Counted from the stretch's first letter, positions 24,842 through 33,285 are shown. The stretch is 52,052 bases of DNA from an uncultured Bacteroides sp. (GCA_949288585.1 CASEKR010000054.1:1-52052), one strand, 5' to 3'. A program made the numbers and translations. The notes: generated from the sequence alone by a model not told the origin.

Positions 24842-26062
24842 ATGTTCTATGATTTGGCAATAGCTCTCTATGACCTGGCTGTGCACTTGGCTGCCCCTTT
24901 CAGCCGCAAGCCACGCAAGATGATGAAGGGTCACTGGATAGCTTACGAAATACTGCGCCAACGCTTGGAGAAAGACGTGCGCTACATCTGGTTTCATGCC
25001 GCCTCCCTTGGCGAGTTCGAGCAAGGGCGTCCGCTGATAGAGGAAATCCGCGCCCGTTATCCGGAATACGGCATCCTGCTGACCTTCTTCTCTCCCTCGG
25101 GCTACGAGGTGAGGAAAAACTACCGGGGGGCGGACGTGGTGTGCTACCTGCCTTTCGACAAGCGGCGCAACGTGCGCAAGTTCCTGGACATCGTGAACCC
25201 CTGCATGGCGTTTTTCATCAAATATGAATTTTGGAAAAACTACTTGGACGAACTGCATAAACGCGGCATCCCGGTGTATAGCGTCTCTTCTATTTTCCGC
25301 CGGGGGCAAATCTTCTTCAAATGGTATGGGGGCACCTACCGCAAGGTGTTGCGCGATTTCGACCACCTGTTTGTGCAGAACGAGCTTTCAAAACGCTTCT
25401 TGGCCAAGATAGGCATCGACCGCGTGACGGTGGTGGGCGACACCCGCTTCGACCGCGTGCTCCAGATACGCAAGGAGGCCAAGGACCTGCCTCTGGTGGA
25501 ACGTTTCAAGAACGGGGCTACCGTCTTCGTGGCCGGCAGTTCGTGGCAGCCCGACGAAGACCTGTTCATAGACTACTTCAACAACCACCTGGAAATCAAG
25601 ATGATTATCGCCCCCCATGTCATCGACGAGAACCATCTGGTGGAAATCACGGCCAAGTTGAAGCGTCCTTATGTCCTCTACACCCGTGCAGATGAACACA
25701 ATATAGGGAAAGCCGATTGCTTGATTGTCAATTGCTTCGGCTTGCTCTCTTCCATCTACCGCTATGGCGAGATTGCCTATATCGGGGGCGGCTTCGGCGT
25801 CGGCATCCACAATACGCTGGAGGCGGCCGTCTACGGCATACCCGTCATTTTCGGTCCCAAGTACCAGAACTTCCAGGAAGCAGTGGAATTGATAGAGACC
25901 GGCGGGGCCTATTCCATTAAAGGCGGCGATGAACTGTCCTCCTTGCTGGACCGTCTGCTGACGGATGAGGCTTTTCGCCGGCAGGCCGGCGAGAAGGCCG
26001 GTGCCTACGTGACCGGCCACGCCGGGGCTACGGAAAAGATTTTGGGCCAGATTGATTTCTGA
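24842..26062 (+). CDS. waaA: 3-deoxy-D-manno-octulosonic acid (Kdo) transferase
   Basis: A 406-residue GT-B glycosyltransferase that adds Kdo from CMP-Kdo to lipid A precursor on the cytoplasmic face of the inner membrane. The N-terminus (MFYDLAIALYDLAVHLAAPF) forms the membrane-association helix. WFHAASLGEFEQ (about 50-61) contains the catalytic Glu of the WaaA signature. Next come KYEFWKNY, SSIFRRGQIFFKWYG and GDTRFDRV. The C-terminal donor domain has GSSWQPDEDL and GGGFGVGIHNTLEAAVYG...FGPKYQNFQEA. Length is close to E. coli WaaA (425). It ends 3 bp from the convergent end of the hexapeptide gene. Confidence 0.96.
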   Translation: MFYDLAIALYDLAVHLAAPFSRKPRKMMKGHWIAYEILRQRLEKDVRYIWFHAASLGEFEQGRPLIEEIRARYPEYGILLTFFSPSGYEVRKNYRGADVVCYLPFDKRRNVRKFLDIVNPCMAFFIKYEFWKNYLDELHKRGIPVYSVSSIFRRGQIFFKWYGGTYRKVLRDFDHLFVQNELSKRFLAKIGIDRVTVVGDTRFDRVLQIRKEAKDLPLVERFKNGATVFVAGSSWQPDEDLFIDYFNNHLEIKMIIAPHVIDENHLVEITAKLKRPYVLYTRADEHNIGKADCLIVNCFGLLSSIYRYGEIAYIGGGFGVGIHNTLEAAVYGIPVIFGPKYQNFQEAVELIETGGAYSIKGGDELSSLLDRLLTDEAFRRQAGEKAGAYVTGHAGATEKILGQIDF

Positions 26063-26065
26063 CCC

Positions 26066-26578
26066 TTACTTGTACCATTCCGCATACATCAGGTAGTTGT
26101 GTGCGATTTTCTGGTTCAGTTCCTTGGCCTGTTCCGGGTCTACCTTCTTGATAAACTTGGCCGGGACGCCTGCCCAGATGCTGCCCGGCTCTATCACCGT
26201 GTGGCTCAGCACCAAGGCGCCGGCGGCCACGATGGCGCCTTCGCCCACCACGGCATGGTCCAGCAGTGTGGCTCCCATGCCGATGAGGGCGTAGTCGTGT
26301 ATGTCCGCCCCGTGCACCGTGACGTTGTGGCCTATCGACACGTGGTCTCCGATTTCGATGGTCGATTTCTCGTAGAGCGTGTGCAGCACGCTGCCGTCCT
26401 GTATGTTCACCCCGTTGCCGATGCGGATGGAGTTGACATCGCCGCGCAGCACGGTGTTGAACCATGCACTGCAATCGTCTCCCAATACCACGTCGCCTAT
26501 CAGCGTGGCATTCTCTGCCAAAAAACAATTCTTTCCTATTTTCGGGGTGAATCCCCTTACCGATTTGATAAGTGCCAT
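26066..26578 (-). CDS. Gamma-class carbonic anhydrase-like hexapeptide protein (YrdA/PaaY family)
   Basis: A 170-residue left-handed beta-helix protein made of hexapeptide repeats (ATLIGDVVLGDDCSAWFNTV, IGNGVNIQDGSVLH, VVGEGAIVAAGALV), ending in a C-terminal helix (VDPEQAKELNQKIAHNYLMY). The trimeric family binds zinc through three His; the HTLYEK, IGHNVTVHG segments supply the expected histidines. Carbonic anhydrase activity is often weak or unproven in this subgroup, so the function is tentative. ATG 26578 is the true start (MALIKSVRG). The open frame runs far upstream, but only as a shadow of the aminopeptidase gene. It lies 26 bp downstream of that gene, in the same operon. Confidence 0.9.
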   Translation of the reverse strand: MALIKSVRGFTPKIGKNCFLAENATLIGDVVLGDDCSAWFNTVLRGDVNSIRIGNGVNIQDGSVLHTLYEKSTIEIGDHVSIGHNVTVHGADIHDYALIGMGATLLDHAVVGEGAIVAAGALVLSHTVIEPGSIWAGVPAKFIKKVDPEQAKELNQKIAHNYLMYAEWYK

Positions 26579-26604
26579 GTTGAATGAAGTGTTAAAATGG
26601 TTAG

Positions 26605-28386
26605 TTATATAGCCTGGCATTTGTCGGCCAGCCAGTTCCGTTCCGCTTCGTCCAGGCCGGGCGCCAGTTGCTCGTACACCCGGCGGTGGTAGCCGTTCAG
26701 CCAGTCCCGTTCTTCGTTGTTCAGCATCTCGCGCACGATGCCTTGCGTGTCTATGGGGCAGAGGGTGACGGTCTCGAAACGCAAGTATCGTCCGAACATC
26801 CCTTCGCCTGCCGGCACGGTGAGCATCAGGTTCTCCGTGCGTATGCCGTGGCTGCCGGCCTTGTAAACGCCCGGTTCGTTCGACGTCAGCATACCTGCCC
26901 GGAGGGAGACCGGGTTCTCGTTCATGCGGATGCTCTGCGGGCCTTCGTGCACGTTCAGGAAGTGGCCCACGCCGTGGCCCGTGCCGTGCAGGAAGTTCAT
27001 GCCGCGTTCCCAGAGCGGGATGCGTGCTAAGATATCCAGTTGCGCGCCCCTTGTCCCTTCGGGGAATACGGCCCGTGCCAGAGCGATGTGCCCTTTCAAT
27101 ATCAGCGTGTAGTCCGTTTTCTCTTCTTCCGTCAGCGGGCCTAAGGCGATGGTGCGCGTGATGTCCGTGGTGCCGTCCAGGTATTGCGCACCCGAGTCGA
27201 GCAGCAGGAAACCCTTCGTGCGGAGCGGGGCGTCGGTTTCCGGCGTGGCTTCGTAGTGCACGATGGCGCCGTGTTCGCGGTATCCGGCGATGGTGTCGAA
27301 GCTCTCGCCCATGTAGAGTGGCTGCGCGGCACGTAGCTCTTGCAACTTCCGGCTGACGCTGATTTCTGTCTCTCCGCCCTGGGGTACGGCCTTTTCCAGC
27401 CATTTCAGGAACTTCACCAGCGCCACCCCGTCGCGTTGCATGGCGCGGCGCAGCCTCTCGATTTCTGTTTCATTGCGCACAGCTTTCAGCAGGGCGACGG
27501 GAGAATCGTTGTTGGTTGCGTAGCATCCGGGCGGGATGGAATGGATGAGTTTGTAGTTGCTTTTGCCGAAGTCGATGGAGATGCGCCGGTAGGGTGCCTG
27601 TCTTAAGAAATCCCAAAGGCTTTCGTAGGGATGCACCTGCACGCCGCAGCCCGCCAGGTAAGCGGCCACGCCGCTGTCTATCTTCGCGGGGGCGATGAAG
27701 AGGTGCGCCTGTTCTTTTTCCACGACCAGGTAACTGATGACCACCGGATTGCAATGTACGTCATTACCCCGGATGTTGAGCACCCAGGCAATCTCATCCA
27801 AGGCGGACAACAGCAAGGCGTCGTAGCCTCCTGTCTCCATCTGTTGCCGGAGGACGGCCAGCTTGTCCTCGCAGCTTTGCCCGGCATATTCTACCTTATA
27901 TATATAGGCTTTCCCGTCGGGCAGGGGCGGGCGTTCCGGCCAGATTTCCCGGAACGGGCGGTCTATTGCCTTCAGCCGGTAGCCGTGTTCCTCCAGGGGG
28001 AGGGCCAGTTCGTCGATGAATGCCTGTGAGCAGACCTCCGGGTCGTAGCCGACGGGCAGGGCTTTGTCGGTGTGTGCCATCAGGAAGGCCGGGATGTCCG
28101 GCGTCTCGGGCAAACCGGCTTTATACAGGTCGATGCCGCTGCCTTCCAGTTGTCCGGCCGCTTGCAGGAAGTAGCGCGAGTCGGTCCACAGCCCGGCTTC
28201 GTCGGTCGTGGCGACCAGCGTGCCTGCCGAGCCGGTGAAGCCCGAAAACCATTCGCGCGCCTGCCAGTGCGGGGCCACGTATTCGCTGATGTGCGGGTCG
28301 GTGCTGGGGATGATGAAGGCGGAAACTTGTTCTTTCCGCATCATTCCGCGCAGTTGTTCTATTCGTTTCTTGACGGGATTGTTCAT
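26605..28386 (-). CDS. Xaa-Pro aminopeptidase (aminopeptidase P, M24B)
   Basis: A 593-residue cytosolic metallopeptidase that removes the N-terminal residue preceding proline. Two creatinase-like N-terminal domains (about 1-310) precede the pita-bread catalytic domain. Metal ligands are visible: the two Asp in DSGAQYLDGTTDIT (about 410-421), His in GTGHGVGHFLNVHEGP, Glu in TSNEPG, and Glu in LRFETVTLCP. The C-terminal extension with LNGYHRRVYEQLAPGLDEAE is typical of the long eukaryote-like APP family found in Bacteroidota. First gene of a two-gene unit with the hexapeptide protein. A -7 box (28416-28423) lies 29 nt upstream. Confidence 0.95.
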   Translation of the reverse strand: MNNPVKKRIEQLRGMMRKEQVSAFIIPSTDPHISEYVAPHWQAREWFSGFTGSAGTLVATTDEAGLWTDSRYFLQAAGQLEGSGIDLYKAGLPETPDIPAFLMAHTDKALPVGYDPEVCSQAFIDELALPLEEHGYRLKAIDRPFREIWPERPPLPDGKAYIYKVEYAGQSCEDKLAVLRQQMETGGYDALLLSALDEIAWVLNIRGNDVHCNPVVISYLVVEKEQAHLFIAPAKIDSGVAAYLAGCGVQVHPYESLWDFLRQAPYRRISIDFGKSNYKLIHSIPPGCYATNNDSPVALLKAVRNETEIERLRRAMQRDGVALVKFLKWLEKAVPQGGETEISVSRKLQELRAAQPLYMGESFDTIAGYREHGAIVHYEATPETDAPLRTKGFLLLDSGAQYLDGTTDITRTIALGPLTEEEKTDYTLILKGHIALARAVFPEGTRGAQLDILARIPLWERGMNFLHGTGHGVGHFLNVHEGPQSIRMNENPVSLRAGMLTSNEPGVYKAGSHGIRTENLMLTVPAGEGMFGRYLRFETVTLCPIDTQGIVREMLNNEERDWLNGYHRRVYEQLAPGLDEAERNWLADKCQAI

Positions 28387-28415
28387 GATGTTTCTGTTAA
28401 TCGTTCAATTTTCTT

Positions 28416-28423
28416 CAAAGATA
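28416..28423 (-). promoter_or_regulatory. -7 box for the aminopeptidase operon
   Basis: TATCTTTG on the minus strand matches TAnnTTTG, 29 nt upstream of the ATG at 28386. Confidence 0.6.
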
Positions 28424-28635
28424 CGGCTTTTCGGGCAGTGGCGGGGCGTTTCCGGCAAAAACTTTTTCTGCTTTTCAGGGGAACAAAGCCGGGTTTGGGC
28501 CGTACTTTGCTCTTACTTCGCTCTTACCTCGCTCTTGTCTATACGAAAGAGCGAGGTGGCAATCTGGGGGCAGCTTGTCTGCTGCCAGAAACCGGAATGT
28601 TACGGATGTGTCATCTTTTTGAAATGCCTCCGCCT

Positions 28636-28643
28636 TACTTTTG
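28636..28643 (+). promoter_or_regulatory. -7 box for the calcineurin-like phosphoesterase gene
   Basis: TACTTTTG matches TAnnTTTG, 35 nt upstream of the ATG at 28679. Confidence 0.55.
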
Positions 28644-28678
28644 CCAAAGAATTGTGATAGGCATAAAAAGAATACAGT

Positions 28679-30115
28679 ATGTTGAAAAGTAGAGCATTTT
28701 GGATGGGCGTCTTGTCGCTGGGTCTCTCTTTGGAGGGCTTCGCGCAGGAGGCTGTGTTTAGCTTTGGCGGCAAAGTAGTCGACCGGGCAGGGAAGGGTAT
28801 AGCCGGAGTCGTGGTGAACGACGGTATGAGTTTCACGCAGACCGATGCGCAAGGGGCGTGGAGCCTCCGCACGGATACGGCGCGGAGCAAGTTCGTAAGC
28901 ATCTCCACCCCGGCTGCCTATGTCTTGCCGCAGCAGGACGGGCTGGCCGGCGGCCATTATGTGCCGGTGCGTGCCCTGGCTTTGGCCGGGGGAAAGCACG
29001 ATTTCGTGCTGGAGAAGCGCCGCCGGGTGTCCGAGCGTTTCTATTTCATTCCTGTGTCCGACCCGCAGGTGCGTAATGAGCGGGATATGAAGCGTTGGCG
29101 GCAGGAGACGGTGCCCGACCTGCTGGAGGTCATCGACTCGCTGAAGCAGTCGCGCGAGGTGGTGGGCATGACGTTGGGCGATTTGGTGTTCGACAACATG
29201 CCGCTCTTCGACGAATACAAGGCTTCGTTGGAGAATACAGGGGCGGTGTTCTTCCAGTGCATCGGCAATCATGACTTCGACAAGCGTTATCAAGACCTGC
29301 ACAACATGGCTGTGGGCACTCCTGTCTACGGCGAAATGGTTTACCACCGTTATTTCGGTCCGACGGACTATTCCTTCAACATCGGCAAGGCACACGTCGT
29401 GACGATGAAGAACTTAAACTACGTGGGCAACAAGCAATACCTCGAAGCCCTGACGGGCGACCAGATTGCCTGGTTGGAGAAAGACCTGAGCTATGTGCCC
29501 AAAGGCAGTTTGGTGTTGCTCAATATGCACGCCGCCGCGTGGAACCACCTGGGTAAGGACGGGAACATCCGCAATGCGGACCGCCTGCAAGAAGCGTTGA
29601 AGGATTACAACGTGCATGTCTTCTGCGGGCACACCCATTTCTTCCAGAATGTCGAAGTGGCTTCTAACCTTTACCAGCATAATATCGGCGCCGCCTGCGG
29701 GGCATGGTGGGCCGGATGGGTCAACCAGTGTGGCGCGCCCAATGGCTACCTGGTGGTCGACGTGGATGGAGACCAATTGAAGTGGCACTACAAGGCCACC
29801 CGGCGCGATTTCTCTTACCAGTTCCGCCTGTATAACAAGGGCGAGTTTCGGAGCCAAAGCCCCTTCGTGGTGGCCAATATCTGGGACTGGGACAACAGTT
29901 GCCGCGTGGTGTGGTATCAGGACGAACAGCCCATGGGCGAGATGGAATCGTTTGTGGATGCGGACGAAGAGCGTGCCTCACAGCTGAAGGACCGCAGCCA
30001 GGCCGTGAAGACGGGGCACCTGTTCCGTGCCTTGCCCGCCGATGGTGCCCGTCGGGTGCGGGTGGAATGGACGAACCGCTTCGGGGAAGTCTATACGCAG
30101 ACGGTCGATTTGTAG
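28679..30115 (+). CDS. Secreted calcineurin-like phosphoesterase
   Basis: A 478-residue exported metallophosphoesterase. A signal peptide (MLKSRAFWMGVLSLGLSLEGFAQE) is followed by an N-terminal carboxypeptidase-regulatory-like beta-sandwich (about 27-115, GGKVVDRAGKGIAGVVVNDG). The catalytic domain carries the dimetal motifs FIPVSDPQV (Asp, with Gln in place of the usual His), LGDLVFDN, CIGNHD, LNMHAAAWN and CGHTHFF. The C-terminal beta domain (about 370-478) is the one usually paired with this fold in Bacteroidota. It probably acts in the periplasm on a phosphate ester; the substrate is unknown. Monocistronic: a strong terminator lies 44 bp downstream. Confidence 0.92.
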   Translation: MLKSRAFWMGVLSLGLSLEGFAQEAVFSFGGKVVDRAGKGIAGVVVNDGMSFTQTDAQGAWSLRTDTARSKFVSISTPAAYVLPQQDGLAGGHYVPVRALALAGGKHDFVLEKRRRVSERFYFIPVSDPQVRNERDMKRWRQETVPDLLEVIDSLKQSREVVGMTLGDLVFDNMPLFDEYKASLENTGAVFFQCIGNHDFDKRYQDLHNMAVGTPVYGEMVYHRYFGPTDYSFNIGKAHVVTMKNLNYVGNKQYLEALTGDQIAWLEKDLSYVPKGSLVLLNMHAAAWNHLGKDGNIRNADRLQEALKDYNVHVFCGHTHFFQNVEVASNLYQHNIGAACGAWWAGWVNQCGAPNGYLVVDVDGDQLKWHYKATRRDFSYQFRLYNKGEFRSQSPFVVANIWDWDNSCRVVWYQDEQPMGEMESFVDADEERASQLKDRSQAVKTGHLFRALPADGARRVRVEWTNRFGEVYTQTVDL

Positions 30116-30158
30116 GAGAACCGTTACGGTAGATAGAAAATAAAGTGCGCGCGATGGT

Positions 30159-30205
30159 GAGCGTCTTCCCCTTGTAAAAGGCGGAAGGCGCTCTTCTTGT
30201 TTTTC
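30159..30205 (+). terminator. Intrinsic terminator after the phosphoesterase gene
   Basis: An 11-bp stem (GAGCGTCTTCC 30159-30169 with GGAAGGCGCTC 30183-30193, one G-T pair) is followed by TTCTTGTTTTTC. Its T-tract overlaps the -33 box of the next promoter. Confidence 0.8.
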
Positions 30206-30227
30206 TCCAAGGAAAAACGTACCTTTG
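30197..30227 (+). promoter_or_regulatory. Promoter of the DUF3791/DUF3990 cassette
   Basis: The -33 TTG (30197-30199) and -7 TACCTTTG (30220-30227) are 20 bp apart, 25 nt upstream of the first start codon. This gives the cassette its own promoter directly behind the preceding terminator. Confidence 0.65.
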
Positions 30228-30251
30228 TCCGGGCATATAATCTTAGGAAAC

Positions 30252-30482
30252 ATGGAAATAAGCCAGGAAATAAAAAATAAAATAGCTTATGTCATTGCTG
30301 TAATCAGCGAGTTTGCCACGGCACATTCGCTGACCAATGCACAGGCTTACCGCTACTTGGAACGCTTCAAAGGACTTGAGTTTGTGGAGCGTTTCTATAA
30401 TGTTGAACATACACTTCCGTTTGAGGATGTGGTGGAAGACCTTACTGCCTACTGCCATCGGAAAGGAGGGGCGTTGGTATGA
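30252..30482 (+). CDS. DUF3791-type small protein, candidate antitoxin (first copy)
   Basis: A 76-residue, all-helical cytoplasmic protein (KNKIAYVIAVISEFATAHSLTNAQAYRYLERFKGLEFVERFYN...LPFEDVVEDLTAYC) matching the DUF3791 pattern. No catalytic motif. It is the first of three genes with ATGA overlaps: its TGA (30480-30482) overlaps the ATG of the ART-like gene (30479). DUF3791 genes are commonly next to DUF3990 genes, and an antitoxin or immunity role has been inferred from that pairing; here it is inference from neighbourhood and size. The frame opens at 30225, but ATG 30252 gives the typical N-terminus and correct promoter spacing. Confidence 0.75.
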   Translation: MEISQEIKNKIAYVIAVISEFATAHSLTNAQAYRYLERFKGLEFVERFYNVEHTLPFEDVVEDLTAYCHRKGGALV

Positions 30483-30967
30483 TACTGTATCATGGTTCTA
30501 ACGTGGAAATCGGGCAGATAGATCTTACCATTTCCAAAGTCGGCAAGGATTTCGGATGCGGATTTTATCTTTCGGCAGATAAGGAGCAGGCCCGTGAATT
30601 AGCTGAGCGGAAAACCGAACAGTTGGGCGTGGGGACGCCAACGCTGAATGCTTATGAATTTGATATGGATTGTCTGAACGACGCCGGCTTGTGCGTGCTC
30701 GAATTTCAATCATACAGTAAGGAGTGGGCGGAGTTCGTGTTGATGAATCGTCGCAATCGTACGCGTATGCCGTCGCATCCTTATGATATTGTTATTGGGC
30801 CAATTGCTGATGATGCAGTGGGATATCAGATACGCCGTTTCGTTTCCGGGCTGATTGATATGGATAAGTTCCTGAGTGAATTGAAATACATGAAAGGCCA
30901 AACTATGCAATATTTCTTCGGCACAGAGAAAGCCATTCGTTGTTTGATTAAAATAGAGGCATTATGA
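30479..30967 (+). CDS. DUF3990 protein, ADP-ribosyltransferase-like candidate toxin
   Basis: A 162-residue protein. The N-terminus MILYHGSNVEI and the DFGCGFYLSADKEQARELAERK segment match the H (in YHGS) and Y (in FYLS) parts of an ART-fold active site. The C-terminal GQTMQYFFGTEKAIRCL resembles the third motif, with Gln or Glu where many ARTs have the catalytic Glu. A middle region (VIGPIADDAVGYQIRRFVSG) is characteristic of DUF3990. ADP-ribosylation is inferred from the fold; the target is unknown. It is sandwiched between two DUF3791 genes with ATGA overlaps at both ends, implying tight stoichiometric control as in toxin-antitoxin modules. Confidence 0.8.
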   Translation: MILYHGSNVEIGQIDLTISKVGKDFGCGFYLSADKEQARELAERKTEQLGVGTPTLNAYEFDMDCLNDAGLCVLEFQSYSKEWAEFVLMNRRNRTRMPSHPYDIVIGPIADDAVGYQIRRFVSGLIDMDKFLSELKYMKGQTMQYFFGTEKAIRCLIKIEAL

Positions 30968-31182
30968 CAAAAGAGAATTTCATGGTGGAGGAAATATCCA
31001 AGGATATTGTGCTGCTGCTGATGGAAGAACATGGCATGAGCATGGATGATGCTATGCGTGTACTTTATACGTCGGATACTTACAATCGTTTGTCTGATTT
31101 GCGCACAGGGCTTTATTCCCAAAGCACGGCTTATGTCTATGAATACCTCGAGAAAGAGTTGGCTACGGGGAAAATGGCTTGA
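30964..31182 (+). CDS. DUF3791-type small protein, candidate antitoxin (second copy)
   Basis: A 72-residue helical protein (VEEISKDIVLLLMEEHGMSMDDAMRVLYTSDTY...LRTGLYSQSTAYVYEYLEKEL), a recognisable DUF3791 relative but clearly diverged from the first copy, which has a different N-terminus and middle. Its ATG lies inside the stop of the ART-like gene (ATGA). Two different DUF3791 proteins bracketing one DUF3990 protein suggest distinct roles, for example neutralisation and transcriptional or chaperone function. This is inference. No terminator is evident before the MFS gene 30 bp downstream. Confidence 0.72.
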   Translation: MTKENFMVEEISKDIVLLLMEEHGMSMDDAMRVLYTSDTYNRLSDLRTGLYSQSTAYVYEYLEKELATGKMA

Positions 31183-31212
31183 TTGGCCTTTTCTAATTAG
31201 AAACTGTGGAAT

Positions 31213-32439
31213 ATGATAAATAATGTATGGAATAAAGTGAAAGGCCACCCGCACCTGTCGCAAGGTACGGCCTATGCCATCTTGTTCACGATGGGCACGT
31301 GCCACTTGCTGAACGATATGATCCAGTCAGTCATCCCGGCACTGTATCCGCTCCTGAAAGATTCGTTCGGATTTACTTTTGCGCAGATTGGCATCATCAC
31401 GCTGGTATTCCAGTTGACTTCCTCCATCTTCCAGCCATTCATAGGACTGTATGCCGACCGTCATCCTCAGCCCTATTCCCTTTCACTGGGCATGTGCTTC
31501 ACGCTTGCAGGCTTGTTGGCCTTGGCTTTTGCGGGCAATTTCCTGCTCATCCTGCTGTCCGTGGCGTTGATAGGTTGCGGCTCTTCGGTGTTCCACCCCG
31601 AGGCATCGCGCGTGGCGCAGATGGCTTCGGGCGGACGGAAAAGCCTGGCGCAGTCCATTTTCCAGGTGGGCGGTAACGGGGGTAGTGCCATTGGCCCCCT
31701 GTTGGCGGCATTGATAGTCATTCCGTTTGGCCAACATGCTGTGGGGTGGTTTGCGCTGGCCGCCCTGTTGGCTTCGTTCCTGTTGGCGAGGGTGGGCTGT
31801 TGGTACAGCCTGATGCTGCGCGACATCAAGGCGCACCGCCGCGAGCGGAAGGTGCTGGCCAGCCCGTTGCCCCGGCGGACAGTGCGCTGGGCGTTGGCCA
31901 TACTGGTGCTGATGATTTTCTCCAAGTATTTCTTCAATGCCTGCATGACCAGTTATTTCACCTTCTACCTGATGGATAAGTTCTCGCTGACGGTGCAGCA
32001 GTCGCAGTATTGCCTCTTCGCCTACTTGGCGGCCTTTGCCATCGGCACGCTGGTAGGGGGCTTCCTGGGTGACCGCTACGGGCGGAAGTATGTCATTCTT
32101 TTCTCCATCCTCGGCGCGGCCCCTTTCACGTTGGCCATGCCCTACCTTGGATTGTTCGGCACGTTGGCTATGGCCATCGTCACGGGCTTGGTGATAGCTT
32201 CTGCCTTCTCCGCCATTGTGGTCTATGCCACAGACCTGATGCCCGACAAGGTGGGGATGATTGCCGGCATCTTCTTCGGCCTGATGTTCGGCCTGGGCGG
32301 CATTGGTTCGGCCTTCTTCGGCTGGCTGGCAGACCTGACGAGCATCGGCTATGTTTTCCATGTCAGCACGTGGCTGCCGCTGTTGGGCGTCGTGGCAGTG
32401 TTTTTGCCGGATGTGAGGCCGGCTAAGGTGGACAAATAA
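31213..32439 (+). CDS. MFS transporter, fosmidomycin-resistance (Fsr)-like
   Basis: A 408-residue permease with 12 predicted TM helices. The N-terminal HLSQGTAYAILFTMGTCHLLND, the FTFAQIGIITLVFQLTSSIFQPFIGLYAD loop and GCGSSVFHPEASRVAQMASGGRKSLAQSIFQVGGN resemble the Fsr subfamily, where the FHPEA-x-R motif is characteristic. A second MFS signature GDRYGRKYVI follows the central loop. Expected to export small hydrophilic drugs or metabolites by proton antiport; the substrate is inferred only. It is followed 3 bp later by the ogt-like gene, so the two are co-transcribed. Confidence 0.9.
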   Translation: MINNVWNKVKGHPHLSQGTAYAILFTMGTCHLLNDMIQSVIPALYPLLKDSFGFTFAQIGIITLVFQLTSSIFQPFIGLYADRHPQPYSLSLGMCFTLAGLLALAFAGNFLLILLSVALIGCGSSVFHPEASRVAQMASGGRKSLAQSIFQVGGNGGSAIGPLLAALIVIPFGQHAVGWFALAALLASFLLARVGCWYSLMLRDIKAHRRERKVLASPLPRRTVRWALAILVLMIFSKYFFNACMTSYFTFYLMDKFSLTVQQSQYCLFAYLAAFAIGTLVGGFLGDRYGRKYVILFSILGAAPFTLAMPYLGLFGTLAMAIVTGLVIASAFSAIVVYATDLMPDKVGMIAGIFFGLMFGLGGIGSAFFGWLADLTSIGYVFHVSTWLPLLGVVAVFLPDVRPAKVDK

Positions 32440-32442
32440 CTT

Positions 32443-32976
32443 ATGGAAGCGAGAAATAGTATTTGGGTACACTCTTATTTGTCGCCTTGCGGGGAACTGA
32501 AACTGGGCTCATGGGGCGACAAATTGTGTCTATGCAACTGGGCAGTGGAGAAGCATCCGGGCCGGGTGGATAGGCGGTTGCAGGAAGGACTGGGCGCAGT
32601 GTATGAAGAAGGCTTGTCAGAGGTAGTCCGCAGGGCGATAGGTGAGTTGGACGAGTATTTCCGGGGCGAACGCAAGGTGTTTGATATTCCTTTGCTGTTC
32701 GTGGGCACGGATTTCCAGAAAAGAGTTTGGAACCTGCTGGCGGAGATTCCTTACGGACAGACGCTTTCCTATGGGGAGATGGCTGCACGATTGGGGATGC
32801 CGAAAGCGGTGCGGGCGGTGGCCAATGCCAACGGTGCCAATGCTATCTCCATCTTTGCTCCTTGCCACCGGGTGATAGGGGCTGACCGTTCACTGACGGG
32901 GTACGGCGGCGGGCTGGAGGCGAAGAAATTTCTGCTGGAGTTGGAGCGGGGCGAAAGCTTGTTCAGGGAGAAATGA
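32443..32976 (+). CDS. ogt: Methylated-DNA--protein-cysteine S-methyltransferase
   Basis: A 177-residue suicide repair protein that moves O6-alkyl groups from guanine to its own Cys. The active site is IFAPCHRVIG (about 143-152). The helix-turn-helix FQKRVWNLLAEIPYGQTLSYGEMAARLG (about 90-117) contains the DNA-binding and Tyr residues. VANANGANAI and LTGYGGGLEAKKFLLELE are family signatures. An N-terminal domain of about 85 residues is typical of Ogt-type enzymes. It starts 3 bp after the MFS stop. Confidence 0.94.
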   Translation: MEARNSIWVHSYLSPCGELKLGSWGDKLCLCNWAVEKHPGRVDRRLQEGLGAVYEEGLSEVVRRAIGELDEYFRGERKVFDIPLLFVGTDFQKRVWNLLAEIPYGQTLSYGEMAARLGMPKAVRAVANANGANAISIFAPCHRVIGADRSLTGYGGGLEAKKFLLELERGESLFREK

Positions 32977-33008
32977 TGCTTCTCTTTTACAGAAAAAATC
33001 CCGAAAGT

Positions 33009-33039
33009 TTTGTAAATAAAGAAAGTATGTGTAATTTTG
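33009..33039 (+). promoter_or_regulatory. Promoter of rpsU
   Basis: TTTG (33009-33012) and TAATTTTG (33032-33039) are 19 bp apart, matching both Bacteroidetes elements. The rpsU start codon is 55 nt downstream of the -7 box. Confidence 0.7.
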
Positions 33040-33093
33040 CCGCTCGAATTTGGCAATTAAACATTTAATCCTAATAATTTTAAACCAAAAACA

Positions 33094-33285
33094 ATGATTG
33101 TAGTACCTGTAAAAGAAGGCGAAAACATCGAGAAGGCGCTGAAGAAGTTCAAGCGTAAATTCGAAAAAACCGGTATCGTGAAAGAATTGCGTAACAGACA
33201 GCAATTCGACAAACCCTCTGTAATCAAGAGACTTAAGAAAGAACGTGCCATTTACGTACAGAAACTTCAGCAATTAGAGGATTAA
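33094..33285 (+). CDS. rpsU: Small ribosomal subunit protein bS21
   Basis: A 63-residue, strongly basic protein (MIVVPVKEGENIEKALKKF; then KFEKTGIVKELRNRQQFDKPS and the Lys/Arg-rich tail) matching bS21. It binds near the 3' end of 16S rRNA and helps mRNA engagement. In Bacteroidota, bS21 with bS18 and bS6 is proposed to occlude the anti-Shine-Dalgarno, in line with the scarcity of SD sequences here. A terminator overlaps its stop codon, so it is monocistronic. Confidence 0.97.
   Translation: MIVVPVKEGENIEKALKKFKRKFEKTGIVKELRNRQQFDKPSVIKRLKKERAIYVQKLQQLED

Noticed and set aside
26579-27403. Long N-terminal extension of the hexapeptide-protein frame
   Set aside because: It is the antisense-frame shadow of the aminopeptidase gene on the same strand in another frame: low-complexity Arg/His/Pro-rich translation. 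The true start MALIKSVRG is at 26578.
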